Shown: positions 24,650 to 33,810 of the stretch, one piece after another
Layout: each line of letters starts with the position of its first letter
Position numbering within the stretch: position 1 is the first letter of the stretch
Source of the DNA: Actinacidiphila epipremni
Lineage (GTDB): Bacteria > Actinomycetota > Actinomycetes > Streptomycetales > Streptomycetaceae
NCBI RefSeq assembly: GCF_012034175.1
Contig: NZ_JAATEJ010000001.1
Location: 124,001 to 188,000 of the forward strand
Direction: 5' to 3'
Length of the DNA: 64,000 nucleotides
Notes under the pieces: generated by a model
The model's input: the letters and a program-made list of their open reading frames with translations, nothing else
Told to the model about the DNA's origin: nothing
The model's database searches: none
Program-made: the position numbers and the translations under genes

Positions 24650-25614
24650 CGCTGCCGTCGCCCGTGCTCGTGGTCACCGGTCTGGACGATGTGACCGCCG
24701 ACGTCGTGATCGAGGAACTGGGGCAACGAAGAGTTCCGGTGATCCGGCTCGACCCGGCGGACTTCCCGACCGCAGTGACCGTGAACGCGCAGGTCCACGG
24801 CTCCGGACTCGTCGGCGAGGTGCGTACCCGGACCCGGATTGCGGCGCTGGACGGCATACGGGCGGTGTACTGGCGGCGACCCGGGCCGTACGCCGCACCC
24901 GCGGACCTGGACGAGCGCGACGCACGGTGGTGCGTGGACCAGGCCCGCTACGGGCTCGGCGGCATCCTGGCCTCGCTTCCCGGCGCGCACTACGTCAACC
25001 ACCCGTGGCGGAACCGAGCCGCGGAATACAAACCGGCCCAGCTCGCGGCAGCCGCCAGGTGCGGACTGCGCGTGCCGCCGACGCTCCTCACGAACGACGT
25101 CGACGCCGCGCGGCGATTCGCCGCCGACCACGGGCCGGTGGTCTACAAGCCCCTCTACAACAGCGACTACACGGACCCGCAGGGGCGCGGGATGACCGTG
25201 TGGGTCGAGGAAGTAGCGCCAGAGGCCCTGGACGACGGCGTCGGGAGGACGATGCACCTCTTCCAGCAGCGAGTGGACAAGGTCGCGGACATCCGGCTCA
25301 CGGCTGTCGGTGACCGGCTCTTCGCCGTGCGGATCGACGGCTCACCCGGACTGGACTGGCGCCGGCACTACGACGACCTCTCGTACGAGCTGATCGACAC
25401 TCCTGCGGGCGTCGCGGAGAGCGTGCACGACTACCTCGGGCGGTTCGGCCTCGCCTACGGCGCCTTCGACTTCGGTCTTGACGCCGCCGGCGAGTGGCAC
25501 TGGTACGAGTGCAACCCCAACGGCCAGTTCGCATGGTTCCCTGAGCACATCACCAGTCAGATCGCCTCGGCCATCGCCGACCGACTCCAACACCCCGACC
25601 TGGACCGCAGATGA
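24646..25614 (+). CDS. ATP-grasp ligase, RiPP maturase
   Basis: A 322-residue ATP-grasp enzyme. The N-terminal domain (VLVVTGLDDVTADVVIEEL) is followed by an ATP-binding region (VVYKPLYNSDY) and the metal-binding terminal motif FDFGLDAAGEWHWYECNPNGQF. This matches maturases that activate Asp/Glu side chains as acyl phosphates and join them to Ser/Thr/Lys in the precursor. The start is TTG 24646, with AGGAGGGGG upstream inside the precursor gene. The start overlaps the precursor by four bases and its stop overlaps the methyltransferase ATG by four, so all three genes are coupled. Confidence 0.92.
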   Translation: MTLPSPVLVVTGLDDVTADVVIEELGQRRVPVIRLDPADFPTAVTVNAQVHGSGLVGEVRTRTRIAALDGIRAVYWRRPGPYAAPADLDERDARWCVDQARYGLGGILASLPGAHYVNHPWRNRAAEYKPAQLAAAARCGLRVPPTLLTNDVDAARRFAADHGPVVYKPLYNSDYTDPQGRGMTVWVEEVAPEALDDGVGRTMHLFQQRVDKVADIRLTAVGDRLFAVRIDGSPGLDWRRHYDDLSYELIDTPAGVAESVHDYLGRFGLAYGAFDFGLDAAGEWHWYECNPNGQFAWFPEHITSQIASAIADRLQHPDLDRR

Positions 25615-26744
25615 CCAGCAGCAGCTCGCTCCGCCGGGGCCTCGCCGACACACTCGCCCGTGGCGGCCGGCTCTCGGACCCGGCCTGGCGGGCGGCCGTC
25701 GAGGCGGTGCCTCGCGAGCTGTTCCTCGGGGAGGCCGTCTTCCGGCCGGACGGCGCCCGGTGGGTGCCCGTCCACCGGGAGCAGCTCGGCGAGGAGGAGT
25801 GGCTGCGCCTGGCCTACTCGGACACCACGTGGGTGACGCAGGTCGACGGCATCGGCGCCGAGCACGCCACCGGGGTGCTTGCCGGACAACCCACCTCCTC
25901 CAGCACCCTGCCGTCCCTCGTCCTGAGGATGTTCGAGCTCGCGGACGTCCGGGCCGGCGACAAGGTGCTCGAAATCGGCACCGGCACCGGCTACTCCACG
26001 GCCATCGCGTGCCACCGGCTCGGCGACGAGGCCGTCCACTCGGTGGAGTACGACGCGGACGTGGCCGTGGCCGCCGCCCGCCATCTGCGCGAGGCCGGCC
26101 ACCGCCCCCACCTCGTCGTCGGCGACGGCCTGCGCGGGCACCAGGAAGGGGCCGACTACGACACCGTCATCGCCACATGTGCGGTCCGGACGATCCCGCC
26201 GTCGTGGCTCTGGCAGCTCCGGGACGGCGGCAGCATCGTGACAACGCTCGGCGGATGGATGCTCGCCTCGGGCCTGATCCGGCTCACCCTCGACGAGGAG
26301 GGCGTCGCGCGCGGCCACTTCACCGGCGACACCGTCTCGTACATGCTCGCCCGCCCGCACGAACGGCCGCCCCGCCCCACCTTCTATCCGCATCCCGGCA
26401 CGACCCGCAGCACCCGCGTCGACCCCGCGCTGCTGGACGACTGGACCGCCCACTTCGTCGCCCAACTCGCCGCCCCCTCGGCCGAACTGATCCGGACCGC
26501 GGAGGGCGTCGCCCTCATCGACGCGGCGTCCGGCTCACAGGCGTGGACCGAGCCGGACACCGGGGGCTGGACGGTCCACCAGGACGGCCCGCTCCGGCTG
26601 TGGGATGTGATCGAGGAGGCCCTCACGCTGTGGCAGCGGGAGGGCGCACCCGACCAGACGTCCTTCGGTATGACGGCCACCGAATGGCACCAGACGGTCT
26701 GGCTCGGTTCCCCGGACGGTCCCCGCTGGCGCCTGCCGACCTGA
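25611..26744 (+). CDS. PIMT-like SAM methyltransferase of the graspetide locus
   Basis: A 377-residue protein with an N-terminal region like protein-L-isoaspartate O-methyltransferase. It has AVPRELFLGEAVF, then SSSTLPSLVLRMF and SAM motif I VLEIGTGTGYST (119-130), plus a C-terminal extension of about 170 residues not found in repair PIMTs. In characterised graspetide clusters such enzymes methylate one Asp of the cross-linked peptide, which then cyclises to an aspartimide. Direct coupling to the ATP-grasp gene (ATGA overlap) supports that role here rather than protein repair. A 290-base gap without recognisable genes separates it from the dehydrogenase. Confidence 0.9.
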   Translation: MTSSSSLRRGLADTLARGGRLSDPAWRAAVEAVPRELFLGEAVFRPDGARWVPVHREQLGEEEWLRLAYSDTTWVTQVDGIGAEHATGVLAGQPTSSSTLPSLVLRMFELADVRAGDKVLEIGTGTGYSTAIACHRLGDEAVHSVEYDADVAVAAARHLREAGHRPHLVVGDGLRGHQEGADYDTVIATCAVRTIPPSWLWQLRDGGSIVTTLGGWMLASGLIRLTLDEEGVARGHFTGDTVSYMLARPHERPPRPTFYPHPGTTRSTRVDPALLDDWTAHFVAQLAAPSAELIRTAEGVALIDAASGSQAWTEPDTGGWTVHQDGPLRLWDVIEEALTLWQREGAPDQTSFGMTATEWHQTVWLGSPDGPRWRLPT

Positions 26745-27036
26745 CTTCGCGGCGGGTCCGGCGGCCTTCGATGACCCCGGCCCCACCCGTCCGGCAGAGC
26801 GGCGTGCGTGACGTTCCCCTTCCCCCGGGCGGACGCCCCGCGTACCCCCGGCGCCCCAGGCCCAAGCCCCTGACCTGCGGGTTCCAGCCGAGGTCGGCGG
26901 CGGGGAGCCGCGCGCGGGGCGCGGAGCAAGGATGCGCAGAGCCGCCGGGACGGGCATATGTTGGCCAGCGGTAGGAACGGAATGCCGCCAGGTCCGGACC
27001 CCACCCCGTGGGGGACCGTTCGCCGAGGAGGTACCG

Positions 27037-29976
27037 ATGGCCGTGCTCGAACCGAAGGGCCATGTGCTGCGGCCGGCGCCCGCGGGGGAGGCCGCGCCGG
27101 ACCGGGTGGGGGAGACGCGCGCCGGGGGCACCCCGGTGCACCTCAGGACGGGGCTCACCCGGCTGCTGGGCCCGCACAAGGTGCTCAGCGGGCTCACCGA
27201 CCTCGTCCGGTACGCCTCCGACGCCAGCCCCTACCGCTTCGTGCCGCAGGCCGTCGTCGTCCCCGACAGCGTGCAGGACGTCGTACGGCTGCTGGCCTTC
27301 GCCCGTGCCGAGCGCCGCAACCTGGTCTTCCGCGCCGCCGGCACGAGCCTGAACGGCCAGGCCCAGGGCGAGGACATCCTCGTCGACGTCCGCCGCCACT
27401 TCAGCGGTGTCGAGGTCGAGGCCGGCGGCACCCTCGCCCGGGTCCTGCCCGGCACCGTCCTGGCCCGCGCCAACGCCACCCTCGCCCGGCACGGCCGGGT
27501 CCTCGGCCCCGACCCGGCGAGCGCGATCGCCGCGACCGTCGGCGGCGTGCTGGCCAACAACGCCTCCGGCATGACCGCCGGCACCGCCCGCGACTCCTAC
27601 CGCACCGTCCGCTCGCTGACCGCCGTCCTGCCGTCCGGCACCGTCGTGGACACCGCCGACCCCGACGCCGACGCGCAGCTCGCCGCCGCCGAGCCCGACA
27701 TCTACCAGGGCCTGCTGGACCTGCGCGACGAGATCGAGGCCGACGCCGGCCTCACCGCCCGCATCCGGGCCAAGTTCGCCATCAAGAACACCAGCGGCTA
27801 CCGCCTGGATGCCTTCCTCGACGCCGACAGCCCCGCCCAGATCCTGCGCGGCCTGATGATCGGCTCGCAGGGCACCCTCGGCTTCGTCGCCGAGGCCGTC
27901 TACGAGACGCTGCCGCTGCGCCCTGCCGCGACAACCGCCCTGCTGTTCTTCCCGACGCTGCCGGCCGCCGCCGCGGCCGTACCGCACTTCGCGCAGGCCG
28001 GCGCGGACGCGGTGGAGCTGATGGACGGCAATGTGCTGCGGGCCGCGACCGCCGTCGAGGGCGTGCCCAAGGAGTGGGCAGCGCTGCCGGAGACCTGCGC
28101 GGCCCTGCTGGTCGAATTCCGCGCCGCCGACGACACCCAGCTCGCCGCCTACGAGCGCGCCGCCGCCCGGATCTGCGCCGACCTCGGCCAGCTCGCCCCC
28201 CGCCCGGCCGGCGACGGCTACGGCTCCTTCACCCGTGACCGGGAGCGCGCCGCCGCCCTGTGGCGGGCCCGCAAGGCGTTCGTCACCGCCGTCGGCGGGG
28301 CCCGGCCGCCCGGCACCACCCTGATCACCGAGGACTTCGCCGTACCCCCCGGCCGCCTCGCCGAGGCGTGCGAGGAACTGCTCGCCCTCCAGCGCCGGCA
28401 CGGCTTCACCGCCGCCGTCGCCGGCCACGCCGCCCACGGCAACCTGCACTTCCTGCTCACCTTCGACCCCGGGCAGCCCGCCGACGTCGAGCGCTACGCC
28501 GCCTTCATGGCCGACTTCTGCCGCACCGTCACCGAGCGCTTCGACGGCTCCCTCAAGGCCGAGCACGGCACCGGCCGCAACCTCACGCCCTTCCTTGAGC
28601 AGGAGTGGGGCCCGGCCGCGACCGCCCTGATGTGGCGGGTCAAGGCGCTGCTCGACCCGGACGGCATCCTCGCCCCGCATGTCGTCCTCGACCAGGACCC
28701 GCGCGCCCACCTGCGCGGCCTGAAGACCGTCCCGGCCATCGAGCCGGTCGCCGACCCCTGCATCGAGTGCGGCTTCTGCGAACCGACCTGCCCCAGCCGC
28801 GACCTGACGACCACCCCGCGCCAGCGCATCGTGCTGCGCCGCGAGATGCTGCGCCAGCCCGCCGGCTCCCCGGTGCTCGCCGAACTGACCGCCGCCTACG
28901 ACCACGCCGCCGTCGACACCTGCGCCGGCGACTCCACCTGCAAGCTCGCCTGCCCGGTCGGCATCGACACCGGCGCGATGATGCGGGGCTTCCGCCGCGC
29001 CCGGCACACCCGCGCCCAGGAGCGGGCCGCCGCCTCCGCCGCGACGCACTGGCGCACCGCGGAACGCGCCACCCGCGCCGCCGTCGCGACCGCCGACGCC
29101 GTACGCCACCGGGCCGGCGACCGCCCGCTGGCCGCGGCCACCTCGCTCGCCCGCCGCGCGGCCGGCCCCGGCCTCGTACCGCACTGGCTGCCGGAGACCC
29201 CGGGCGCCGCGCCCCGCGCGCTGCCCCGTACGCGCAAGGACGGCGCCGCCGCCGTCTACTACCCGGCGTGCGTCAACCGGATCTTCGGGCCGCCCGCCGG
29301 GCGGACCGGCTGGCTGCCGCAGGCCCTGGTCACCGTCGCGGCCCGGGCGGGCGTGCCGGTGTGGATACCGCCCGGCGTCACCGGCACCTGCTGCGCGACC
29401 ATCTGGCACTCCAAGGGCTACGAGGCCGGCAACGCGCTGATGGCCAACCGGATCGTCGAGCACGCCTGGGCGTGGACCGGCGGCGGGCGGCTGCCGATCG
29501 TCGTGGACGCCACCTCGTGCACGCTGGGCCTGGCCCGCGAGGTCGTGCCGTACCTGAGCGACGCCAACCGCGCCCTGCACGCCGAGCTGACGGTGCTGGA
29601 CTCCACCGTGTGGGCCGCCGAGCACGTGCTGCCCCGGCTCGCGGTGACCGCGCCGGTCGGCTCGGCGGTGCTGCACCCCACCTGCTCGGCCGCCCACCTC
29701 GGCCGGCCCGGCGCGGCCCTCGCGGAGGTCGCCGCGGCGCTCGCCGAGGAGGTCGTGGTGCCGGACGACGCCGGGTGCTGCGGCTTCGCCGGCGACCGCG
29801 GCATGCTGCACGAGGAGCTGACGGCCGCCGCGACCCGCGCCGAGGCCGAGGAGGTCGCCGGGCGCGGCTTCGCGGCGTACCTGTCGGCGAGCCGGATGTG
29901 CGAGGTGGGGATGGCGCACGCGACGGGGGAGCCGTACGAGTCGGTCATCGTCGCCCTGGAGCGCGCCACCCGCTGA
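27037..29976 (+). CDS. FAD-linked and Fe-S-binding oxidoreductase (Dld/GlcDF-type fusion)
   Basis: A 979-residue fusion of a GlcD-like FAD dehydrogenase and a GlcF/heterodisulfide-reductase-type Fe-S module. The FAD domain shows PDSVQDVVRLLAFA, FRAAGTSLNGQAQGEDILVD and HAAHGNLHFLLTF. The two-cluster ferredoxin segment has CIECGFCEPTCPS and CAGDSTCKLACPVG around residues 570-650. CCG-type cysteine motifs occur late as GTCCATIWHSKGY and DDAGCCGFAGDRG. It probably oxidises D-lactate or another 2-hydroxyacid and passes electrons to the respiratory chain. I chose ATG 27037, with GAGGAGGT upstream. It stands alone, with no adjacent permease or regulator. Confidence 0.93.
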   Translation: MAVLEPKGHVLRPAPAGEAAPDRVGETRAGGTPVHLRTGLTRLLGPHKVLSGLTDLVRYASDASPYRFVPQAVVVPDSVQDVVRLLAFARAERRNLVFRAAGTSLNGQAQGEDILVDVRRHFSGVEVEAGGTLARVLPGTVLARANATLARHGRVLGPDPASAIAATVGGVLANNASGMTAGTARDSYRTVRSLTAVLPSGTVVDTADPDADAQLAAAEPDIYQGLLDLRDEIEADAGLTARIRAKFAIKNTSGYRLDAFLDADSPAQILRGLMIGSQGTLGFVAEAVYETLPLRPAATTALLFFPTLPAAAAAVPHFAQAGADAVELMDGNVLRAATAVEGVPKEWAALPETCAALLVEFRAADDTQLAAYERAAARICADLGQLAPRPAGDGYGSFTRDRERAAALWRARKAFVTAVGGARPPGTTLITEDFAVPPGRLAEACEELLALQRRHGFTAAVAGHAAHGNLHFLLTFDPGQPADVERYAAFMADFCRTVTERFDGSLKAEHGTGRNLTPFLEQEWGPAATALMWRVKALLDPDGILAPHVVLDQDPRAHLRGLKTVPAIEPVADPCIECGFCEPTCPSRDLTTTPRQRIVLRREMLRQPAGSPVLAELTAAYDHAAVDTCAGDSTCKLACPVGIDTGAMMRGFRRARHTRAQERAAASAATHWRTAERATRAAVATADAVRHRAGDRPLAAATSLARRAAGPGLVPHWLPETPGAAPRALPRTRKDGAAAVYYPACVNRIFGPPAGRTGWLPQALVTVAARAGVPVWIPPGVTGTCCATIWHSKGYEAGNALMANRIVEHAWAWTGGGRLPIVVDATSCTLGLAREVVPYLSDANRALHAELTVLDSTVWAAEHVLPRLAVTAPVGSAVLHPTCSAAHLGRPGAALAEVAAALAEEVVVPDDAGCCGFAGDRGMLHEELTAAATRAEAEEVAGRGFAAYLSASRMCEVGMAHATGEPYESVIVALERATR

Positions 29977-29996
29977 GGGCACCCCGCACGCGGGCC

Positions 29997-31145
29997 CTAC
30001 AGCGGGATCGGCGGGTCCTGCGGATGCATCGGCAGCGGGCGCGGCTGCGGGGAGAGCAGCAGCAGGACGACGTCGTCGGACAGCGAGCCGCCCGCGTGCC
30101 GCAGCAGGTCGGCGTAGACGCGCTCCACCGCCGCGTCCAGGTCGCTGTGCGCGCCGGCCACCAGCGGGCCCACCCGCTCGCCCAGCGGGTAGAAGGTGCC
30201 GTCCACCGGGCTGCGGGCCTCGATCACGCCGTCCGTGCACAGCACGAGCACATCGCCCGGCCGCATCGGCACCCGCCACGGCGCGGGGCCGGCGGGCACC
30301 AGGTCCTTCAGGCCCAGCGGGACCCACGGGTCGGCCGGGTCCAGGGTCTGCACGGTGCCGTCGGTGGACACCAGCAGCGGCGCGACATGGCCGTAGTGGA
30401 GCAGCTCGACGCTGCCGGGGGTGTCGAACTGCGCGAAGAGCGCGGTGATGAAGTCGCCGGTGGTGACATGCCGTCCGACGCTGGTGTCGACGCGCGCGGC
30501 GACCGTGTCCAGGCCGCCCTCGTCGAACGCCGCCTCCCGGAACGCGCCGAGCACCACCGCCGAGGTCTGCACCGCCGCCAGGCCCTTGCCGCGCACGTCG
30601 CCGATGAGGGCGCGCACGCCGTGCGGGGTCTCCAGCACCGCGTAGAGGTCGCCGCCGATCTGCGCGGCGTCCGCGGCCGAGACGTACCGCACCGCCAGCC
30701 GCACCGGGCCGACCCGCGGCTCGGGCGGGCGCATCAGCGCGTGCTGGGCGGCCTCGGCGACCGAGGCGATCGCGGTGAAGGCCTTCGCGCCGGTCTCCCG
30801 CCGCCAGGCGATGTAGACGCTGAAGAGGGTGACGAACGCGTACGCGAACGCCTGGCCGAAGAAGACGTCGTGGTCGGGGATGTCGGTGATGCCGTCGTAC
30901 GGCGCGAGCGCGGCCTGCACCAGCAGGCCCAGCACCCCGACGAACAGCGTCTTGCGCCAGGTGACGGTGATCGCGGCCAGCGGCGGCGCCACCACGATGC
31001 CGGGCGTGAGGAAGTGGTCCCGCCCCTCGACGAGGTCCGCGAGCACGACCAGCGCCATGGAGGCCAGCGGCAGCGACAGGCCCATACGCGCCAGGTACTC
31101 GCCCTCCACCCGCTGGAGGGCCCGGGACAACCAGGCAATCTTCAC
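29997..31145 (-). CDS. Membrane-anchored SpoIIE-type PP2C serine/threonine phosphatase
   Basis: A 382-residue protein. The first 120 residues form about four membrane helices, and the rest is a SpoIIE/RsbU-type phosphatase domain with AAQIGGDLYAVLETPHGVRALIGDVRGKGLAAVQTSAVVLG, DFITALFAQFD, LVLCTDGVIEAR and SLSDDVVLLLLSP, which carry the metal-binding Asp residues. No PAS, GAF or kinase domain is attached. Such proteins dephosphorylate anti-anti-sigma factors in stress or development pathways. It converges on the dehydrogenase and diverges from the M1 peptidase. Confidence 0.93.
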   Translation of the reverse strand: MKIAWLSRALQRVEGEYLARMGLSLPLASMALVVLADLVEGRDHFLTPGIVVAPPLAAITVTWRKTLFVGVLGLLVQAALAPYDGITDIPDHDVFFGQAFAYAFVTLFSVYIAWRRETGAKAFTAIASVAEAAQHALMRPPEPRVGPVRLAVRYVSAADAAQIGGDLYAVLETPHGVRALIGDVRGKGLAAVQTSAVVLGAFREAAFDEGGLDTVAARVDTSVGRHVTTGDFITALFAQFDTPGSVELLHYGHVAPLLVSTDGTVQTLDPADPWVPLGLKDLVPAGPAPWRVPMRPGDVLVLCTDGVIEARSPVDGTFYPLGERVGPLVAGAHSDLDAAVERVYADLLRHAGGSLSDDVVLLLLSPQPRPLPMHPQDPPIPL

Positions 31146-31358
31146 ATGGTCGAACCTATCCGGCCCCGCCCGTGACGGGGGTGTACGTCCCGGGATCGGG
31201 GTGACGCGGCGTCATGTGTTGCGCCAGGTGAAGTTTCTGCGACGGATGGGGGCGATGGGGTGGCTGAGCGCTCGGGTGATCCCTACCGTCGTCGTGTACC
31301 TGCCACCGACCGGCACCTCCTGAGAACCCCTCGCACCCCATCGCACCGGAGGACCTTC

Positions 31359-32765
31359 GTGCGCAAGCAAGTGATCGCGACCGCTGCCGCCGCCCTCGGC
31401 TTCCTGCTGGTGATCCCGGCATCGGCGGCCGACGCCGGCCCGGGCGCACCCGGCATCGGCGACCCGTACTACCCGACGTACGGCAACGGCGGCTACGACG
31501 TCGCCCACTACGGCCTCGCGCTGCGCTACCAGCCCGCCACCGACACCCTCAGCGGCACCGCGACCCTCCAGGCCACCGCGACCCAGGGCCTGACCAGCTT
31601 CGACCTGGACTTCGCCCTGACCGTCAGCAAGGTCACCGTCGACGGCCGCCCGGCGTCCTTCACCACCAGCGGCGAGCAGGAGCTCGTCATCACCCCCGCC
31701 CGCACCATCCCCGGCGGCCGGCACTTCACAGTCGCCGTCACCTACTCCGGCGTCCCCTCCACCGTGCAGCGCTACGGCTTCACGTCCTGGCAGCGCACCC
31801 CGGACGGCGGGGTCGCCGCCAACGAGCCCGAGTCGGCCTGGTGGTGGTTCCCCAGCAACGACCACCCGCTGGACAAGGCCACCTACGACGTCGACGTGAG
31901 CGTGCCGGCCGGCGAGCAGGCCGTCAGCAACGGCCTGCTGCTCTCCCAGCGCACCGCGCACGGCTGGACCGACTACCACTGGCGCCAGGACAAGCCGCAG
32001 GCCACCTACCTCGCCACCCTCGCCCTCGGCCACTTCGACATCACCCGCAGCCGCACCCGCACCGGCGTCCCCGTCATCAACGCCTACAGCACCGCGCTGC
32101 CCGCCACCACCGCCGCCAACGCCCGCAAGGGCGTCGAGCGCACCGGCGAGATCATCGACTTCCTGAGCACCTGGTTCGGCCCCTACCCCTTCGACGCGGC
32201 CGGCGGCTACGTCCCCGACGTGCCCTCGCACTTCTCGCTGGAGGCGCAGACCCGGGTCTTCTACAGCCCCGCCGTCTTCGCCGCCAGCGACGGCATCGGC
32301 ACCGTCGCGCACGAGCTGTCCCACCAGTGGTGGGGCGACGACGTGTCGCTGGAGCGGTGGTCCGACATCTGGCTCAACGAGGGCTTCGCGACCTACGGCA
32401 GCTGGCTGTGGCAGGAGCACGAGGGCGGCCCGACGACGCAGCAGGCGGCCCGGCAGACGTACGACTCCTACCCGGCCGACGACCCCTTCTGGACGGTCAA
32501 GCCCGGCGACCCGGGCCCGGACAAGCAGTTCGACGACGCCGTCTACGACCGCGGCGCCATCGCCATCCAGGCGCTGCGCACCACCATCGGCGACCACGCC
32601 TTCCGCGCCCTGCTCAAGGCCTGGCCGGCCCAGCACCGGTACGGCAACGGCACCATCGCCGAATTCCGCGCCCTGGCCGAGCACCTGTCCGGCAAGGACC
32701 TCGGCGGCTTCTTCACCACCTGGCTCTACACGGCGGCCAAGCCCGCGGTGCTGCCGGGCAGCTGA
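31359..32765 (+). CDS. Secreted M1 family zinc metallopeptidase
   Basis: A 468-residue exported aminopeptidase-like protein. A signal peptide (VRKQVIATAAAALGFLLVIPASAADA) precedes the M1 N-terminal beta-domain from about residue 45. The catalytic zinc site is HELSH at 318-322, with the third ligand Glu341 in NEGFATY. It ends shortly after the catalytic domain, so it lacks the long C-terminal helical domain of classic aminopeptidase N; secreted streptomycete M1 enzymes have this short form. GTG 31359 has GGAGG upstream. A preceding divergent phosphatase gene shares a 210-base promoter region. Confidence 0.93.
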   Translation: MRKQVIATAAAALGFLLVIPASAADAGPGAPGIGDPYYPTYGNGGYDVAHYGLALRYQPATDTLSGTATLQATATQGLTSFDLDFALTVSKVTVDGRPASFTTSGEQELVITPARTIPGGRHFTVAVTYSGVPSTVQRYGFTSWQRTPDGGVAANEPESAWWWFPSNDHPLDKATYDVDVSVPAGEQAVSNGLLLSQRTAHGWTDYHWRQDKPQATYLATLALGHFDITRSRTRTGVPVINAYSTALPATTAANARKGVERTGEIIDFLSTWFGPYPFDAAGGYVPDVPSHFSLEAQTRVFYSPAVFAASDGIGTVAHELSHQWWGDDVSLERWSDIWLNEGFATYGSWLWQEHEGGPTTQQAARQTYDSYPADDPFWTVKPGDPGPDKQFDDAVYDRGAIAIQALRTTIGDHAFRALLKAWPAQHRYGNGTIAEFRALAEHLSGKDLGGFFTTWLYTAAKPAVLPGS

Positions 32766-32823
32766 CCGCCGCGGCGGGCGGGTGCGGCACCATGGACCCC
32801 TGGCGAGGAAAGGGGCCCGCACC

Positions 32824-33624
32824 ATGGAGGACGGCGCGCTGCTGGCGGACTGCGGCAACTGCTTCGGGCTGTGCTGCGTCGCCCTGGCCTTCACCCGCTC
32901 CGCCGACTTCGCCCAGGACAAGCCCGCAGGCCGGCCCTGCGGGCACCTCGGCGCCGACCACCGCTGCGGCATCCACGACCGGCTGCGCGACCGCGGCTAC
33001 GCCGGCTGCACCACCTACGACTGCTTCGGCGCCGGCCAGAAGCTCTCCCGGCACACCTTCGCCGGGCAGGACTGGCGGGACGCGGCCGACGGCGGCCGGG
33101 CGATGTTCGCGCTGCTGCCGGTCGTGCGCCAGCTCCACGAGCTGCTGCGCCACCTCGCCGAGGTCCGCGCCCTGCCGGCCGCCGCCGCGCTGCACGACGC
33201 CGCCGCGCAGGCCGCCGCCCGGGTCGAGGCGCTGAGCCTGGCCGGGCCCGACGAGCTGCTGGCGCTGGACGTCGCCGCCGAGCGGGCCCGGGTCGCGGCG
33301 GTGCTGCGGGACGCCTCCCGGCGGGCCAGGGCCGGCCACCGCGGCGCCCGGGACCACAGCGGGGCCGACCTCATGGGCGCCCGGCTGCGCCGCGCTGACC
33401 TGCGCGGCGCCGACTTCCGCGGCGCGCTGCTGCTCGGCGCTGACCTGCGCGGGGCGGACCTGCGGGACGCCGACCTGCTGGGTACGGATCTGCGCGGGGC
33501 CGATCTGCGGGGCGCGGACCTGCGCGGCGCGCTCTTCCTGACCGCTGCCCAGCTCGCCTCCGCCGCCGGCGACGGCGCGACCCGCCTCCCAGCGCCGCTG
33601 GCCCGCCCGGCGCACTGGGCGTGA
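32824..33624 (+). CDS. Pentapeptide-repeat protein with Cys-rich N-terminal domain
   Basis: A 266-residue protein of two parts. Residues 1-80 hold about seven cysteines, including ADCGNCFGLCC, a later CGHL.C pair and a GCTTYDC segment, suggesting a metal or Fe-S site like those of YkgJ-type zinc/iron-chelating domains. Residues about 180-240 are pentapeptide repeats, A(D/N)LxG as in ADLRGADFRGALLLGADLRG, forming a right-handed beta-helix. ATG 32824 follows GAGGAAAGG. Some pentapeptide proteins mimic DNA and protect gyrase, but I cannot tell whether this one does. A strong hairpin follows. Confidence 0.85.
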   Translation: MEDGALLADCGNCFGLCCVALAFTRSADFAQDKPAGRPCGHLGADHRCGIHDRLRDRGYAGCTTYDCFGAGQKLSRHTFAGQDWRDAADGGRAMFALLPVVRQLHELLRHLAEVRALPAAAALHDAAAQAAARVEALSLAGPDELLALDVAAERARVAAVLRDASRRARAGHRGARDHSGADLMGARLRRADLRGADFRGALLLGADLRGADLRDADLLGTDLRGADLRGADLRGALFLTAAQLASAAGDGATRLPAPLARPAHWA

Positions 33625-33637
33625 CGCCGGGAACGCA

Positions 33638-33669
33638 TGAGGCCCGTACGCCGGAGCGTACGGGCCTCA
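33638..33669. terminator. Bidirectional terminator between pentapeptide gene and tRNA-Lys
   Basis: A perfect 14-bp stem, TGAGGCCCGTACGC at 33638-33651 and its complement at 33656-33669, closes on a CGGA loop. It lies between convergent transcripts and five bases from the tRNA 3' end. Confidence 0.88.
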
Positions 33670-33673
33670 CAAG

Positions 33674-33747
33674 TGCGCCGCCAGGGACTCGAACCCCGGA
33701 CCCGCTGATTAAGAGTCAGCTGCTCTAACCAACTGAGCTAGCGGCGC
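33674..33747 (-). tRNA. tRNA-Lys (CUU)
   Basis: A 74-nt cloverleaf with acceptor GCGCCGC/GCGGCGC, discriminator A and anticodon loop CTCTTAA giving CUU (Lys AAG). CCA is not encoded. It is identical over its length to the tRNA at 57721-57794. Confidence 0.97.
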
Positions 33748-33810
33748 AACGAGGAAAACTATATCTCCTCCGCGGCCGTGCTCGTGACCATCCCGGGGCC
33801 GGCGGGAGGA

